Source: Capnocytophaga catalasegens
GTDB lineage: Bacteria > Bacteroidota > Bacteroidia > Flavobacteriales > Flavobacteriaceae
Length of the DNA: 64,000 nt
Assembly: GCF_026005215.1 (NCBI RefSeq)
Contig: NZ_BPMA01000007.1
Coordinates: 1-64,000, forward strand
Direction of reading: 5' to 3'
In this document: one piece after another, positions 27,949-38,700 of the stretch
Layout of the letters: each line of letters opens with the position of its first letter
How positions within the stretch are numbered: the first letter of the stretch is position 1
Notes under the pieces: generated by a model
Told to the model about the DNA's origin: nothing
The model's input: only the letters and a program-made list of their open reading frames with translations
Databases searched by the model: none
Position numbers and translations under genes: made by a program

Positions 27949-30507
27949 TTAAAAAGGATAGTTTATTCCGATATTTATTACATAGTCAGACAGATTAAAA
28001 TCACGTATCCAACGGCTTCCCATATTTTTACTTGGGTCATAAGTTTTTACACCTAAGTCTAACCGAAGTACAAAATAATTAAAATCATATCGAATACCTA
28101 ATCCTGTACTAATAGCAATATCTTGAATATCAGACAATTTGTCAAATTGCCACTCTGTATCTTTTGTTTGGTCAAATACGTTCCAAATATTGCCTGCATC
28201 AACAAAAAAAGCTCCTTTGAGCGCTCCCATTATTGGAAAACGATATTCTAAATTGGTTGTAAATTTGAAATTAGCTTCGTTATAATCTAAAAAAGATTTG
28301 CTACTTCCTGGTCCTAATGAATATGCACGCCAGCCTCTGTTATCGTTAGAACCTCCTGCAAAGTAACTTCGCGAGAAAGGAATATTTTTTCCGTTACCAT
28401 ATGGAATTGCTATCCCGGCAAAGGTTCTAAATGCCAGCATACTTTGTTCGCCAACAGGCCAATGTTTTATGTACTCCATTTCAGTTTTTATGTATTGAGC
28501 ATACGTTACCCCGAAAAATTGTCGTTGCCCCTCATTATCAGTTTCTGTATTGAGAACTTTGGAGAATAATTGAGGAAGGTTTCCAGCGGTTTCCAATTTT
28601 ACACGAAATTGCTTAAAGTTAGGATCGTAATAGCGAATAGAATTATTAAAAATATACGTAAAACTTGTTGCCATAATCAAATCATTGCGAGTAAGTCTGA
28701 CATAGCGTTCCGCTACATTAAAAATTTGTAAATATTCTTCGTTTGTAAGTGTTATTTTTCTATCAGACACATCTTTAAGAAAATTTACAACTCCTGTATC
28801 TATATCAAGATTATTATTGGCATCCATATATGGACTTCCTAAATTATAATTTTTAGCTATTTGATTTAGGTGTTCGTAGGAACTTCGGTAGGCTCGAAAA
28901 AAATTTTGTGGGTTTTTATTTTTAACAAATTCAATATCAAGAAGTTCTAAAATAGCGTGATTTTTTAAAGTAGGATTCCAAGAATAACGCAAAATACCTT
29001 GCAGTTTATTTCTGTCTAAACCAATGTTTTTTTGGTCAGTTAAGCTGAATTGTACTGTGGTTTGTGGAGTCATTGAATGTGGAATAATTTTGTCGGTATT
29101 CAAGAAAAACCAAGTTCTTGGAATGATAAGTCGCAAATCGCCTCCATACTCCAAAACATTGAAAAAGCGAGTATCATCTTGTATATTGGCTTGCGAACCA
29201 ATCGTTCCACGAAAACCTATTTCTAACATTTCTGCTCCACGAAATAAATTTCTGGCTTGTACAGAAGCACTTCCTCCGATACCAAATGTTTGAATATCGG
29301 AGTGTGTCAGTTCAGTATTAAGATTGGTTGAATATCGAGAAAGAGGAGTCAGATACACATTGGCATCAAGTGTGCGTTGTAGCGAATCGGTTGGACTATA
29401 TATGTACTGAATAGTTGGGTATTTGAACGTACGTAAGTTACTGATTTGCCGATATGTAGAAGCTCTATCTTCATCTCGATATACATTACCCGAGCGCAAA
29501 GCTATGGCGTTGTAGAGCATTTTGCGTCGAAAATGCAATTTGCCTTGATAATGAATTGTCAGGTCTTTATATTGAATTGTGTCATATTTTACATTTTCAT
29601 TAGAAAAACCAGAATCGGTAAATAAGTTTATCTTTCCTATTTTATGAATTGTATAGGGTTTTTGTTGTGGAGTTTCGCCACTTCGGTCTGTATATTGTCC
29701 TATTTCGGTACGAACATTTATTCCTTGGTCATCATTTTCAACAAGCGTATCGCGTTCTATTTCAAAATTGATAGCACTTTGTTGAAAATTATAAAAACCT
29801 TGATTGCGAAAAAGAGTATTTAAGCGTTCTCTCTCTTTGGCAAACTTCGTTAGCGAATATTGTTGCCCTTTTTTAATAATCTGTTTACCAATATGTGCTT
29901 GATATACAGAATCAAGTTCAGGAGAGGTAATTCTACTAAGTAGCGAATCAATAAAATAAGGCTTGCCCGTTTCTACCCGATACGTAACAAGGGCTTGCTG
30001 TTTTTTATTTGCAATAGCCGAAATTTCGTACTCAGAAGTTGCATTAAAATATCCATTACTTCGATAATAAGCCCTCAGTGTATTGGTTGTTTTGTTGGTT
30101 TGAGCTGTGTCTAAGATAACAGGTGCCTCACCAATATCTTTGAACATTCGGTCTTTTCCTGAAACCAAAAAAGATTTCCCCAAGCGATTTACTTGTTTTT
30201 CAGAAAGAATTTTCTTCAATGTATTATGAGTCTTTGGATGCTTTTCGAGCCACACCCAATAGTCTTGTTCTGGATTTTCTTTCGCCCAATTATAGATAAA
30301 TAATCCCAAAGGAATACCCAGCAAACGACCATTTGGTTTTTGCAATATATAATCAGAAGCATTGGTATCTTTGGGCTTTTTGTTGTTTTCTAACAATGTA
30401 TTTTTCCGTAAAAGATACTGATTTTCGGGTACTTTTTTTACAGAATTACATGAAAAAACACTAAAAAAAACAAATAGTATTCCTATTTTTGCACTAAATT
30501 TTTTCAC
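27949..30507 (-). CDS. tamL: TamL-type OMP85 lipoprotein
   Basis: An outer-membrane assembly protein of the BamA/TamA superfamily, with POTRA-like repeats in the first half and a C-terminal beta-barrel (about residues 470-852) carrying RSYFAGGSNDNRGWRAYSLGPG, the family's lid-loop motif. In Bacteroidetes this member is a lipoprotein, and here the start at GTG 30507 yields MKKFSAKIGILFVFFSVFSC with a lipobox Cys. The longer frame from TTG 30567 is rejected because it begins at the -33 box of a good promoter. The protein ends in a C-terminal aromatic (NYPF), as barrel proteins do. It heads a five-gene operon. Confidence 0.9.
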   Translation of the reverse strand: MKKFSAKIGILFVFFSVFSCNSVKKVPENQYLLRKNTLLENNKKPKDTNASDYILQKPNGRLLGIPLGLFIYNWAKENPEQDYWVWLEKHPKTHNTLKKILSEKQVNRLGKSFLVSGKDRMFKDIGEAPVILDTAQTNKTTNTLRAYYRSNGYFNATSEYEISAIANKKQQALVTYRVETGKPYFIDSLLSRITSPELDSVYQAHIGKQIIKKGQQYSLTKFAKERERLNTLFRNQGFYNFQQSAINFEIERDTLVENDDQGINVRTEIGQYTDRSGETPQQKPYTIHKIGKINLFTDSGFSNENVKYDTIQYKDLTIHYQGKLHFRRKMLYNAIALRSGNVYRDEDRASTYRQISNLRTFKYPTIQYIYSPTDSLQRTLDANVYLTPLSRYSTNLNTELTHSDIQTFGIGGSASVQARNLFRGAEMLEIGFRGTIGSQANIQDDTRFFNVLEYGGDLRLIIPRTWFFLNTDKIIPHSMTPQTTVQFSLTDQKNIGLDRNKLQGILRYSWNPTLKNHAILELLDIEFVKNKNPQNFFRAYRSSYEHLNQIAKNYNLGSPYMDANNNLDIDTGVVNFLKDVSDRKITLTNEEYLQIFNVAERYVRLTRNDLIMATSFTYIFNNSIRYYDPNFKQFRVKLETAGNLPQLFSKVLNTETDNEGQRQFFGVTYAQYIKTEMEYIKHWPVGEQSMLAFRTFAGIAIPYGNGKNIPFSRSYFAGGSNDNRGWRAYSLGPGSSKSFLDYNEANFKFTTNLEYRFPIMGALKGAFFVDAGNIWNVFDQTKDTEWQFDKLSDIQDIAISTGLGIRYDFNYFVLRLDLGVKTYDPSKNMGSRWIRDFNLSDYVINIGINYPF

Positions 30508-30537
30508 TTGAAATAAGTAAGCATAATTTTTTCGGTT

Positions 30538-30567
30538 CAAAATTACAAATTTTATTATGTTAAGCAA
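30538..30567 (-). promoter_or_regulatory. promoter of the tamL operon
   Basis: On the minus strand TTG (30565-30567) and TAATTTTG (30538-30545) are separated by 19 bases, a full consensus. Transcription would begin near 30531, 24 bases before the GTG start. The -33 half lies inside the first codons of the divergent RNA methyltransferase gene. Confidence 0.7.
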
Positions 30568-31282
30568 AAATCAGCGACAAATAATTCAAAAATTACAGCA
30601 AAAAAAATTCCGAATGCAACAGAAAAGTTTTGTTGTAGAAGGCAAAAAAAATATTTCAGAATTTTTACAATCGTCATTCGTATTAGAAAAACTTTTCTGC
30701 ACGCAATCTTTTTGGTCAGAAGTTCCCTCACACAAAATATGTTATATTACACCCAATGAACTACGTTCTATTAGTACTTTGACCAATCCAGATCAAGGTG
30801 TAGCTATCTTTCAAATACCGCCACAAAAAGCACCTATCTATACGGAATTTACATTGGTTTTAGACGATATACGCGACCCAGGCAATTTAGGAACAATTAT
30901 TCGCTTGTGCGATTGGTTCAATGTAACACAAATTGTATGTAGTGAGCAATCTGTGGATTGTTATAATCCAAAAGTAGTACAAGCAACTATGGGTTCATTG
31001 GCACGAGTATCAATTATTTATACTCAGTTAGAGCAATTTTTACAAAAATCGCCTCTACCTATCTACGCAAGTTTGCTTAATGGTACAAATGTCTATAAAG
31101 CTAAGCTTTCTGAAAAAGCCATTTTGGTTTTGGGCAATGAAGCTAATGGGATTTCTCCTACCATTCAGGCTCTTTGCCAACATCAAATAACCATACCTCA
31201 ATTTGGAAAACAAACTGCGGAAAGTCTTAATGTTGCTACGGCTTCGGCTATACTCCTTAGCGAATTTTGTCGTGGAATATAG
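30557..31282 (+). CDS. TrmH/SpoU-family RNA 2'-O-methyltransferase
   Basis: A 241-aa SPOUT enzyme that methylates ribose 2'-OH in rRNA or tRNA. The N-terminal substrate-binding part (FVVEGKKNISEFL) precedes the knotted SAM domain with motif 1 LDDIRDPGNLGTIIRLCDWF (about residue 100), motif 2 LVLGNEANGISP and motif 3 TAESLNVATASAILLSEF. The target nucleotide cannot be told from sequence. It starts at ATG 30557 and is transcribed away from tamL. Confidence 0.9.
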   Translation: MLSKNQRQIIQKLQQKKFRMQQKSFVVEGKKNISEFLQSSFVLEKLFCTQSFWSEVPSHKICYITPNELRSISTLTNPDQGVAIFQIPPQKAPIYTEFTLVLDDIRDPGNLGTIIRLCDWFNVTQIVCSEQSVDCYNPKVVQATMGSLARVSIIYTQLEQFLQKSPLPIYASLLNGTNVYKAKLSEKAILVLGNEANGISPTIQALCQHQITIPQFGKQTAESLNVATASAILLSEFCRGI

Positions 31283-31301
31283 TATCTTAGTAATCAAAAG
31301 A

Positions 31302-31328
31302 AAAAATCTACTTTTTGAGTAGATTTTT
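31302..31328. terminator. bidirectional terminator
   Basis: AAAAATCTAC (31302-31311) and GTAGATTTTT (31319-31328) form a 10-base stem around a 7-base loop, with T runs on both strands. It serves the convergent RNA methyltransferase and aspA genes. Confidence 0.85.
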
Positions 31329-31361
31329 CGCTTAAAAAAACTTAAGTAAATATAAACACAA

Positions 31362-32756
31362 CTATTGTGATGAAAGCATGTTTTTTGGATCAAGTATTTG
31401 GTCAAGTTTTTCTTTTGAAAGTAAATTATGTTCTAAAACCAAATCATATACTGATTTACCTGTTTCTAATGCTTCTTTGGCTATTTTGGTACTATTTTTG
31501 TATCCAATATGTGGATTTAAAGCTGTAACGATTCCAATGCTATTTTTTACCATATTCAGGCATACTTCTTTGTTGGCAGTTATACCTACAATACATTTTT
31601 CACGAAGTGTATCCAAAGCTCTTTCCATAAAAACAATAGATTCAATAATAGACTGACACAGAACAGGTTCCATAACATTGAGCTGTAACTGTCCTGCTTC
31701 GGCAGCAAAAGTAACAGTAAGGTCATTACCAATTACTTTATAACAGACTTGATTGACTACTTCTGGAATTACAGGGTTTACTTTACCTGGCATTATAGAA
31801 GAACCTGGTTGCATTGGTGGTAAATTAATTTCATTCAAGCCAGCACGAGGGCCAGATGAAAGTAAACGTAAATCATTACAAATCTTAGAAAGTTTTACTG
31901 CCATACGCTTCAATGCAGATGAGTAAATTACATATGAACCAGTATCAGGTGTTGCCTCGACTAAGTTTGTTGCTGGAACAAAATCTTCTCCTGTGATTTT
32001 TGCTAATTTTTCAGCACAAATTTTTGGAAAATTAGCAGGAGCATTGAGCCCTGTTCCGATAGCAGTACCTCCCATATTTATTTCTAAAAATAATTTGGAA
32101 AGATTATTCAATCGAGCAATTTCTTCTTCCAAAGTAGCAGCAAAGGCTTCAAATTCTTGTCCAAGTGTCATCGGAACAGCATCTTGAAGTTGAGTACGCC
32201 CCATTTTTATTACATCGGCAAACTCTTTTCCTTTGGCACGAAAAGCATCAATAAGAAGCTGCAAATGTGCTACCAAAGAGCTATTCATTCTAATAATAGC
32301 AAGTTTAATTGTCGTTGGATAAGCATCATTTGTTGATTGAGATTGATTAATGTGATCATTCGGTGAGCAATATTGGTAATCTCCACGTTCGTATCCCATA
32401 ATTTCCAATGCACGATTGGCAATAACTTCGTTAGCGTTCATATTAACCGAAGTTCCAGCACCTCCTTGTATCATATCAACAGGAAATTGGTCATGTAATT
32501 TTCCATCAATAATTTCTTGACAGACCTTAGAAATAGGTTCTAATAATTGTGAAGGAAGTAAACCAAACTCATAATTGGTTTGAGCGGCAGCAAGTTTTAC
32601 AAAAGCAATTGCTTTGACAAACTCAGGGAAATCTCCCATTTTACTTCCTGTTATATGGAAATTGTCAATAGCACGCTGTGTTTGTACTCCATAATACGCA
32701 TTTTTGGGAACTTGTAGGTCTCCCAAAAGATCTGATTCAATTCTATAATTACTCAT
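31362..32756 (-). CDS. aspA: aspartate ammonia-lyase
   Basis: Reversibly converts aspartate to fumarate and ammonia, useful for feeding amino acids into fumarate respiration. The 464-aa protein belongs to the aspartase/fumarase superfamily, with the signature GSSIMPGKVNPVIPE (about residue 320). Segments such as GRTQLQDAVPMTLGQEF, QGGAGTSVNMNANEVIANRALE and KICNDLRLLSSGPRAGLNEINLP match aspartases more closely than FumC. It has a single-gene setting, with a shared terminator downstream and 237 bases of AT-rich DNA upstream. Confidence 0.93.
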   Translation of the reverse strand: MSNYRIESDLLGDLQVPKNAYYGVQTQRAIDNFHITGSKMGDFPEFVKAIAFVKLAAAQTNYEFGLLPSQLLEPISKVCQEIIDGKLHDQFPVDMIQGGAGTSVNMNANEVIANRALEIMGYERGDYQYCSPNDHINQSQSTNDAYPTTIKLAIIRMNSSLVAHLQLLIDAFRAKGKEFADVIKMGRTQLQDAVPMTLGQEFEAFAATLEEEIARLNNLSKLFLEINMGGTAIGTGLNAPANFPKICAEKLAKITGEDFVPATNLVEATPDTGSYVIYSSALKRMAVKLSKICNDLRLLSSGPRAGLNEINLPPMQPGSSIMPGKVNPVIPEVVNQVCYKVIGNDLTVTFAAEAGQLQLNVMEPVLCQSIIESIVFMERALDTLREKCIVGITANKEVCLNMVKNSIGIVTALNPHIGYKNSTKIAKEALETGKSVYDLVLEHNLLSKEKLDQILDPKNMLSSQ

Positions 32757-32993
32757 AATTTCTCTTTTTTGTTAAAATTAAACATCGTATAAAAACAGAG
32801 CTAAGATACGTCATTTTTTCCGATAAAAAAACTATTTAACTTAAAAATTATTTCAATGTTAAAATGAAAAATTTTAAATAGTTAAATATCAGTGTTTTAA
32901 ATAATTTATTTAGAAAATGTATGATATATAGTAATTTTTGGAATGGTTTTTGCTGTTAAGAATAATAAGTAATATAGTTTCTTTTTAGCAAGC

Positions 32994-33971
32994 ATGAAAA
33001 ATTTTTTGAAAATTTCTCTTTTGGTTACTATTTTTTGGTCATGTAATGAAATGAAAGAAAAATATTTGCCTCAGTCTAATGGGCAAATAAATTCTTTAGC
33101 TATCGTTATTGATAATCAGTTGTGGAATGGAGCTATTGGAGATTCGCTTCGGTATTATTTTGCACAACCTTTAGAAGGAATTCCAGGTTCTTATGAACCT
33201 ATTTTTTCCTTGCATCAGATACCACCCAGCATATTCAAAGGAAATACCCGCAATAGTCGAAATATTCTGATTGTTGATACAGAATCTCAAAATCGGGTAG
33301 ATATTCGTGATACACTATATGCCAAACCTCAGAAAGTAGCTTTTATTATCGGACAAACTACCGATGATATTGTAGAACAAATACGAGTTTATTCATCAAA
33401 AATAATTAAAGCTTTCAAAGAGAATGAAGTACGTGAAAGCCAGTTAAGGTTTAAAAATTCACTCAATAAAACAGATGAAATAGTTAATAAATTGGGGATA
33501 AAACTAATGATTCCTTCGGTTTATTCAGTTGTTAAGCAAGAGAATAATTTTTTCTGGATAGAACGGCGTATAAAAGGAGGTACTTCAAATATTATTATTT
33601 ACGAAATGCCTTTGGGAAGTATTCCCTCAGAATATATTGCTCGTAGCGAATCTATTGTGAGAATGCGTGATTCGATAGGTCAAAAATATATTCCTGGACG
33701 TGAAGAAGGTATGTATATGATAACTGGAAAAGCTTTTGCTCCAAGCACTTACGAATTAAAAATAAAAAATCGTTTCGCTATTGAGAGTCGAGGTCTTTGG
33801 GAAATGAAAGATTTTCTACTCGGAGGTCCTTTTGTTAATTACATTATTGAAGATACTAAAAATCAGCGATATATAGTAGCAGAAGGATTTGTTTCTGCTC
33901 CTGGTTTTGCTAAGCGAGATTATCTTTTTGAACTAGAATCTATTATTAAATCAATAGAATTTGTCAAATAG
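32994..33971 (+). CDS. DUF4837-family lipoprotein
   Basis: A 325-aa lipoprotein. The signal peptide MKNFLKISLLVTIFWSC ends in a lipobox Cys followed by NEMKEKYLP. The body matches DUF4837: SNGQINSLAIVIDNQLWNGAIGDSLRYYF near the start, then alternating alpha/beta segments and a C-terminal GPFVNYIIEDTKNQRYIVAEGFVSAPG. The function of this Bacteroidetes family is unknown. The ATG at 32994 opens the signal peptide directly. It stands alone and ends before a hairpin terminator. Confidence 0.85.
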   Translation: MKNFLKISLLVTIFWSCNEMKEKYLPQSNGQINSLAIVIDNQLWNGAIGDSLRYYFAQPLEGIPGSYEPIFSLHQIPPSIFKGNTRNSRNILIVDTESQNRVDIRDTLYAKPQKVAFIIGQTTDDIVEQIRVYSSKIIKAFKENEVRESQLRFKNSLNKTDEIVNKLGIKLMIPSVYSVVKQENNFFWIERRIKGGTSNIIIYEMPLGSIPSEYIARSESIVRMRDSIGQKYIPGREEGMYMITGKAFAPSTYELKIKNRFAIESRGLWEMKDFLLGGPFVNYIIEDTKNQRYIVAEGFVSAPGFAKRDYLFELESIIKSIEFVK

Positions 33972-34043
33972 TTTTTATATTATCAGAAGATAAAGAAAAA
34001 AGAAAACTACACCTAAGCTCATATAAATTGTCGTTTTTATTTT

Positions 34044-34078
34044 ATTCCTGGATAGCTCATATATTCAGGAATTTTTTT
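34044..34078 (+). terminator. terminator after the DUF4837 gene
   Basis: ATTCCTG (34044-34050) pairs with CAGGAAT (34066-34072) around a 15-base loop and is followed by a seven-base T run. It separates this gene from the convergent hydrolase. Confidence 0.8.
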
Positions 34079-34088
34079 ATGCTTTATA

Positions 34089-35051
34089 TCAAATTATTTG
34101 GTGTTGTTTTAAAAATGCAATAGCTTGTTTTTCAGAATAATAGATTGATTTATCAACAAAAGCTACATGCCCACCAAATTTGGGTGTTTCTAGGTAAAGC
34201 ATCGGATTTTTTTGGGCTTGTTCATACGGATAACAGCTCTCGGAAAGAAAACTATCATTTTGTGCATTCAAAATATAGGTTGGAATTGATATATTGCCTA
34301 AGTGATTTATGGAACTACATTGTAAGTAATAATCATCAGCATTTGCAAAACCATGTGCTTTGGTAGTATAAACGGTGTCAAAATCATAAAGCGTTTTAAT
34401 TTTTTTGATTTCTTCCAAAGAAAGCAAATCGGGGTATTTTTCTAATTTTTGATACAATTTTTTGATTAAAGAATGTTTGAAATACGTTGAGTAAATTAGA
34501 TTTCGAGTAGAAATAAGTCTATCGCAACATCCTTTAAGGTCGCAAGGAGCAGAAATGGCAATAATAGCTCGTATTTGCTGGGGAATATTGGTTGTTCCAG
34601 CATAAAATAAAGAAAGATTAGCTCCTAGGCTAAATCCGTGAAGAATAATGTTTTTATATGATTTTTTCTCTAAAACAAAATCAATAACTGCTTGCAAATC
34701 GGCTGTAGCTCCTGAATGATATGTTTTAAAACTACTATTTGGCTCTCCACTACATCCTCTGTAATTTACACAACAAGCATCAATATTTTGTACTAAATAG
34801 GATTTTGCCGCTCCCAATATGTACGGACGCTTTGCAGAACCTTCCAATCCATGCAAAAGTATAACGACTGTGTCTGTTGATTTCATCCCATATATCCAAT
34901 CCAAATCTAAGAAATCACTATCGGGTAAGGTTAGGCGTTCTCGCTGCTGAACAAGCCCGTCTACTTTGCGAAATTTACTTGCATATATTGATGAAATATC
35001 CATTGATTTAAGCCATAAAGCAGGATTGTATGAAGAAGAAATATTAGGCAT
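34089..35051 (-). CDS. YheT-like alpha/beta hydrolase
   Basis: A 320-aa hydrolase of the YheT (UPF0017) group. It shows the oxyanion-hole region VVILLHGLEGSAKRPYI, the family's NYRGCSGEPN, and the nucleophile elbow GFSLGANLS (Ser near residue 145). The late ILNAQNDSFL and GGHVAFVD segments carry the probable Asp and His of the triad. The substrate, probably an ester or lipid, is unknown. The ATG at 35051 is preferred over a TTG at 35072, because that TTG lies in a TAACTTTG -7 element (35070-35077, minus). Confidence 0.88.
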   Translation of the reverse strand: MPNISSSYNPALWLKSMDISSIYASKFRKVDGLVQQRERLTLPDSDFLDLDWIYGMKSTDTVVILLHGLEGSAKRPYILGAAKSYLVQNIDACCVNYRGCSGEPNSSFKTYHSGATADLQAVIDFVLEKKSYKNIILHGFSLGANLSLFYAGTTNIPQQIRAIIAISAPCDLKGCCDRLISTRNLIYSTYFKHSLIKKLYQKLEKYPDLLSLEEIKKIKTLYDFDTVYTTKAHGFANADDYYLQCSSINHLGNISIPTYILNAQNDSFLSESCYPYEQAQKNPMLYLETPKFGGHVAFVDKSIYYSEKQAIAFLKQHQII

Positions 35052-35131
35052 TTTTACGAAATTAAAGTGCAAAGTTATAAAATTTATTAACTCTTTGCAG
35101 AAGATATAAACAGTATTTGAAATAGTTTTTG

Positions 35132-35139
35132 TAACTTTG
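35132..35139 (+). promoter_or_regulatory. -7 element upstream of tsaE
   Basis: TAACTTTG fits TAnnTTTG and ends 32 bases before the tsaE start codon. It faces away from the hydrolase promoter, so this intergenic region is divergent. The -33 element is not clear. Confidence 0.45.
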
Positions 35140-35171
35140 GCGAGCTTTGTTTATATTACTTTTTTGTAAAA

Positions 35172-35594
35172 ATGAGAAAAATAATTTATCAACTTGCGGA
35201 AATAGAACAAGTTGCACAACAAATATTGCCTTTGATACAAAGCAAAATTATTCTTTTGCAAGGCAGTATGGGTATGGGCAAAACAACACTTGTCAAGGCT
35301 TTGGTAAAGGCCTTAAAAATTGATGATGTGGTAAGTAGTCCAACATTTAGCCTTGTAAATGAATACCGAAACTCTACCAGTGTTATTTTTCATTTCGATT
35401 TTTACCGAATAAAAAACGAACAAGAGGCTTTGGATATGGGCATAGAAGAATATATATATTCAGGGAATTGGTGCTTTATAGAATGGTCTGAAAACATAGC
35501 ATCTCTTCTCCCCGAGAATGTTACTGAAATAATTATTACTCCGATTGACTCGTACACTCGAAGTTTGACCATAATCAATCCAGTAAATTCTTAG
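35172..35594 (+). CDS. tsaE: tRNA t6A modification ATPase
   Basis: The P-loop ATPase partner of TsaB, TsaC and TsaD in making N6-threonylcarbamoyladenosine at position 37 of ANN-decoding tRNAs. The 140-aa length is typical. The Walker A motif is GSMGMGKTT (residues about 31-39), SSPTFSLVNEY lies in the switch region, and HFDFYRI and WCFIEWSE are family signatures. It is monocistronic here. Confidence 0.95.
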   Translation: MRKIIYQLAEIEQVAQQILPLIQSKIILLQGSMGMGKTTLVKALVKALKIDDVVSSPTFSLVNEYRNSTSVIFHFDFYRIKNEQEALDMGIEEYIYSGNWCFIEWSENIASLLPENVTEIIITPIDSYTRSLTIINPVNS

Positions 35595-35666
35595 TAACAA
35601 TAATACTTTTTTATTTCTTCTGAAAAATACTACTATAAATTGAGCTATCAGGTATTTTTGATATCA

Positions 35667-36446
35667 TTATTTTAATTCTGATGGAATTTTACAAATAGGG
35701 ATAGGAATCATTTTGTGCCGATTTATTTTATTAAGTCGCTGATAAATAGTAAGTACCTCTTTTTTTCTACCTGAATAGTCTTCAGGATTATTGCCTTTTT
35801 CAGTTTCAAGCATAGCCCATTCGAATTCATCATACGTAGCTCCGAGTTGGTCTTCATCACTTCGGTCATCACCAAAAAGCCCATCAGTAGGTTTTGCCTT
35901 GCGAATATCTACTGAAATACCCAAAACTTCTGCAAGTTCATATACTTCACTTTTCATTAAATCAGCAATAGGGCTAATATCAACACCTCCATCGCCGTAT
36001 TTAGTGAAAAACCCTACACCAAAATCCTCAATTTTATTACCTGTTCCCACAACGATAAAGCCTTGTAAACCAGCAAAGTAGTATAAAGTTGTCATTCTAA
36101 GACGAGCTCGTGTATTGGCAAGTGCTAGTTGATTGTCATTGTGCGGAGGTATTTGTTTGGTAAATTGGTCAAAAACAGAAGTTAAATCAATACATAGAGA
36201 ACTTACATTTGTGTATTTTTTTTCTAAAAAAGCAATATGATTTTTTGCTCTATCTACTTGATTTTGAGCTTGGTGTATAGGAAGTTCAATACAAAGAGTA
36301 GGCAATGTGGTTTCTGCACAAAGTGTTGATACTACAGCCGAATCGACTCCTCCTGAAATTCCGATAACAAATCCTTTAACGTGGGTTATTTCTGCGTAAT
36401 TTTTCAGCCAAGCGACTATATGATTTTTTACTTTTTCAACCTTCAT
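35667..36446 (-). CDS. nadE: ammonia-dependent NAD+ synthetase
   Basis: Amidates nicotinic acid adenine dinucleotide to NAD+, the last step of NAD biosynthesis. The 259-aa protein lacks a glutaminase domain, so it uses free ammonia. The PP-loop motif SGGVDS is near residue 30, and GTGNKIEDFGVGFFTKYGDGGVDISPI and the RKAKPTDGLFGDDRSDEDQLG segment are family signatures. It is transcribed toward tsaE and has no obvious partner genes. Confidence 0.95.
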   Translation of the reverse strand: MKVEKVKNHIVAWLKNYAEITHVKGFVIGISGGVDSAVVSTLCAETTLPTLCIELPIHQAQNQVDRAKNHIAFLEKKYTNVSSLCIDLTSVFDQFTKQIPPHNDNQLALANTRARLRMTTLYYFAGLQGFIVVGTGNKIEDFGVGFFTKYGDGGVDISPIADLMKSEVYELAEVLGISVDIRKAKPTDGLFGDDRSDEDQLGATYDEFEWAMLETEKGNNPEDYSGRKKEVLTIYQRLNKINRHKMIPIPICKIPSELK

Positions 36447-36560
36447 ATTTTTGTTTTTATTATTTGTGAAGGCAAAAGTAATTATTTTTGTGGAAAATGT
36501 ATTTATTTTTTATCAAATTTTCTTTATAGAAGATAGATTAAAAATTTGTTGTAAAAGAAA

Positions 36561-36593
36561 AAGGCTAATAACTTTTGTCATTAGCCTTTTTTA
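36561..36593 (-). terminator. terminator after groL
   Basis: AAAGGCTAAT (36561-36570) and ATTAGCCTTT (36581-36590) form a perfect 10-base stem with a 10-base loop and A/T runs on both sides. It lies 25 bases beyond the groL stop. Confidence 0.88.
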
Positions 36594-36617
36594 TTAAAGA
36601 TGTTTTAAATTTGCTTA

Positions 36618-38249
<1,632 letters not shown>

Positions 38250-38315
38250 TTAAAATTATTTTGTGCAGAAATTACTGCGTTAATACATTTTTTAATATTT
38301 TATGATACTTATGGA

Positions 38316-38591
38316 TTACACGATAGCAAGTACATCACTCTCTCGCATAATCAAATATGTTTTTCCGTCTTCTTTGATTTCAGTTCCAGCATATTTTCCG
38401 TAAAGGACAACATTTCCAACTTTAAGAGTTATAGGATTTTCCTTAGTTCCAGGTCCCACAGCAACAACAGTTCCTTTTTGAGGTTTTTCTTGTGCTGTAT
38501 CGGGAATGATAATACCCGAAGCCGTAGTGGTTTCAGCGGGAGCAGGCTCTATAAGTACTCTATCCGCTAAGGGTTTTAATTGTACGCTCAT
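38316..38591 (-). CDS. groS: co-chaperonin GroES
   Basis: The 91-aa lid of the GroEL chamber. The mobile-loop region is [20 protein letters not shown] (about residues 20-40), followed by [29 protein letters not shown] with conserved positions. It heads the groSL operon. Upstream are no CIRCE elements (TTAGCACTC repeat) but two other inverted repeats. Confidence 0.97.
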   Translation of the reverse strand: MSVQLKPLADRVLIEPAPAETTTASGIIIPDTAQEKPQKGTVVAVGPGTKENPITLKVGNVVLYGKYAGTEIKEDGKTYLIMRESDVLAIV

Positions 38592-38632
38592 ATTTCTTAT
38601 TTTTTTTAAATTAAATTATACGAATCTTCATT

Positions 38633-38674
38633 AGCATAAAGTATGCCATTAAGCAAAATATTGACAATTTGTCA
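38633..38674 (-). promoter_or_regulatory. inverted repeats upstream of groS
   Basis: TGACAATTTGTCA (38662-38674) is a perfect 13-base inverted repeat. Closer to groS lies GCATAAAGTATGC (38634-38646), also an inverted repeat. On the minus strand the second overlaps TGGCATACTTTATGCT, which keeps the GG and GC spacing of a sigma-54 promoter but not its full consensus. Either repeat could be a heat-shock operator; this is inference. Confidence 0.4.
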
Positions 38675-38700
38675 GTTTTGTTTTGTTTTTGTCATAAAAA

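Noticed and set aside
31362-32756. Fumarase C
   Set aside because: The superfamily signature fits both, but the segments around GRTQLQDAVPMTLGQEF and the N-terminus match aspartases better.
38633-38648. True sigma-54 promoter before groS
   Set aside because: Only the GG and GC doublets match; flanking consensus bases differ and no enhancer-binding regulator is nearby, so it is kept only as a possibility.
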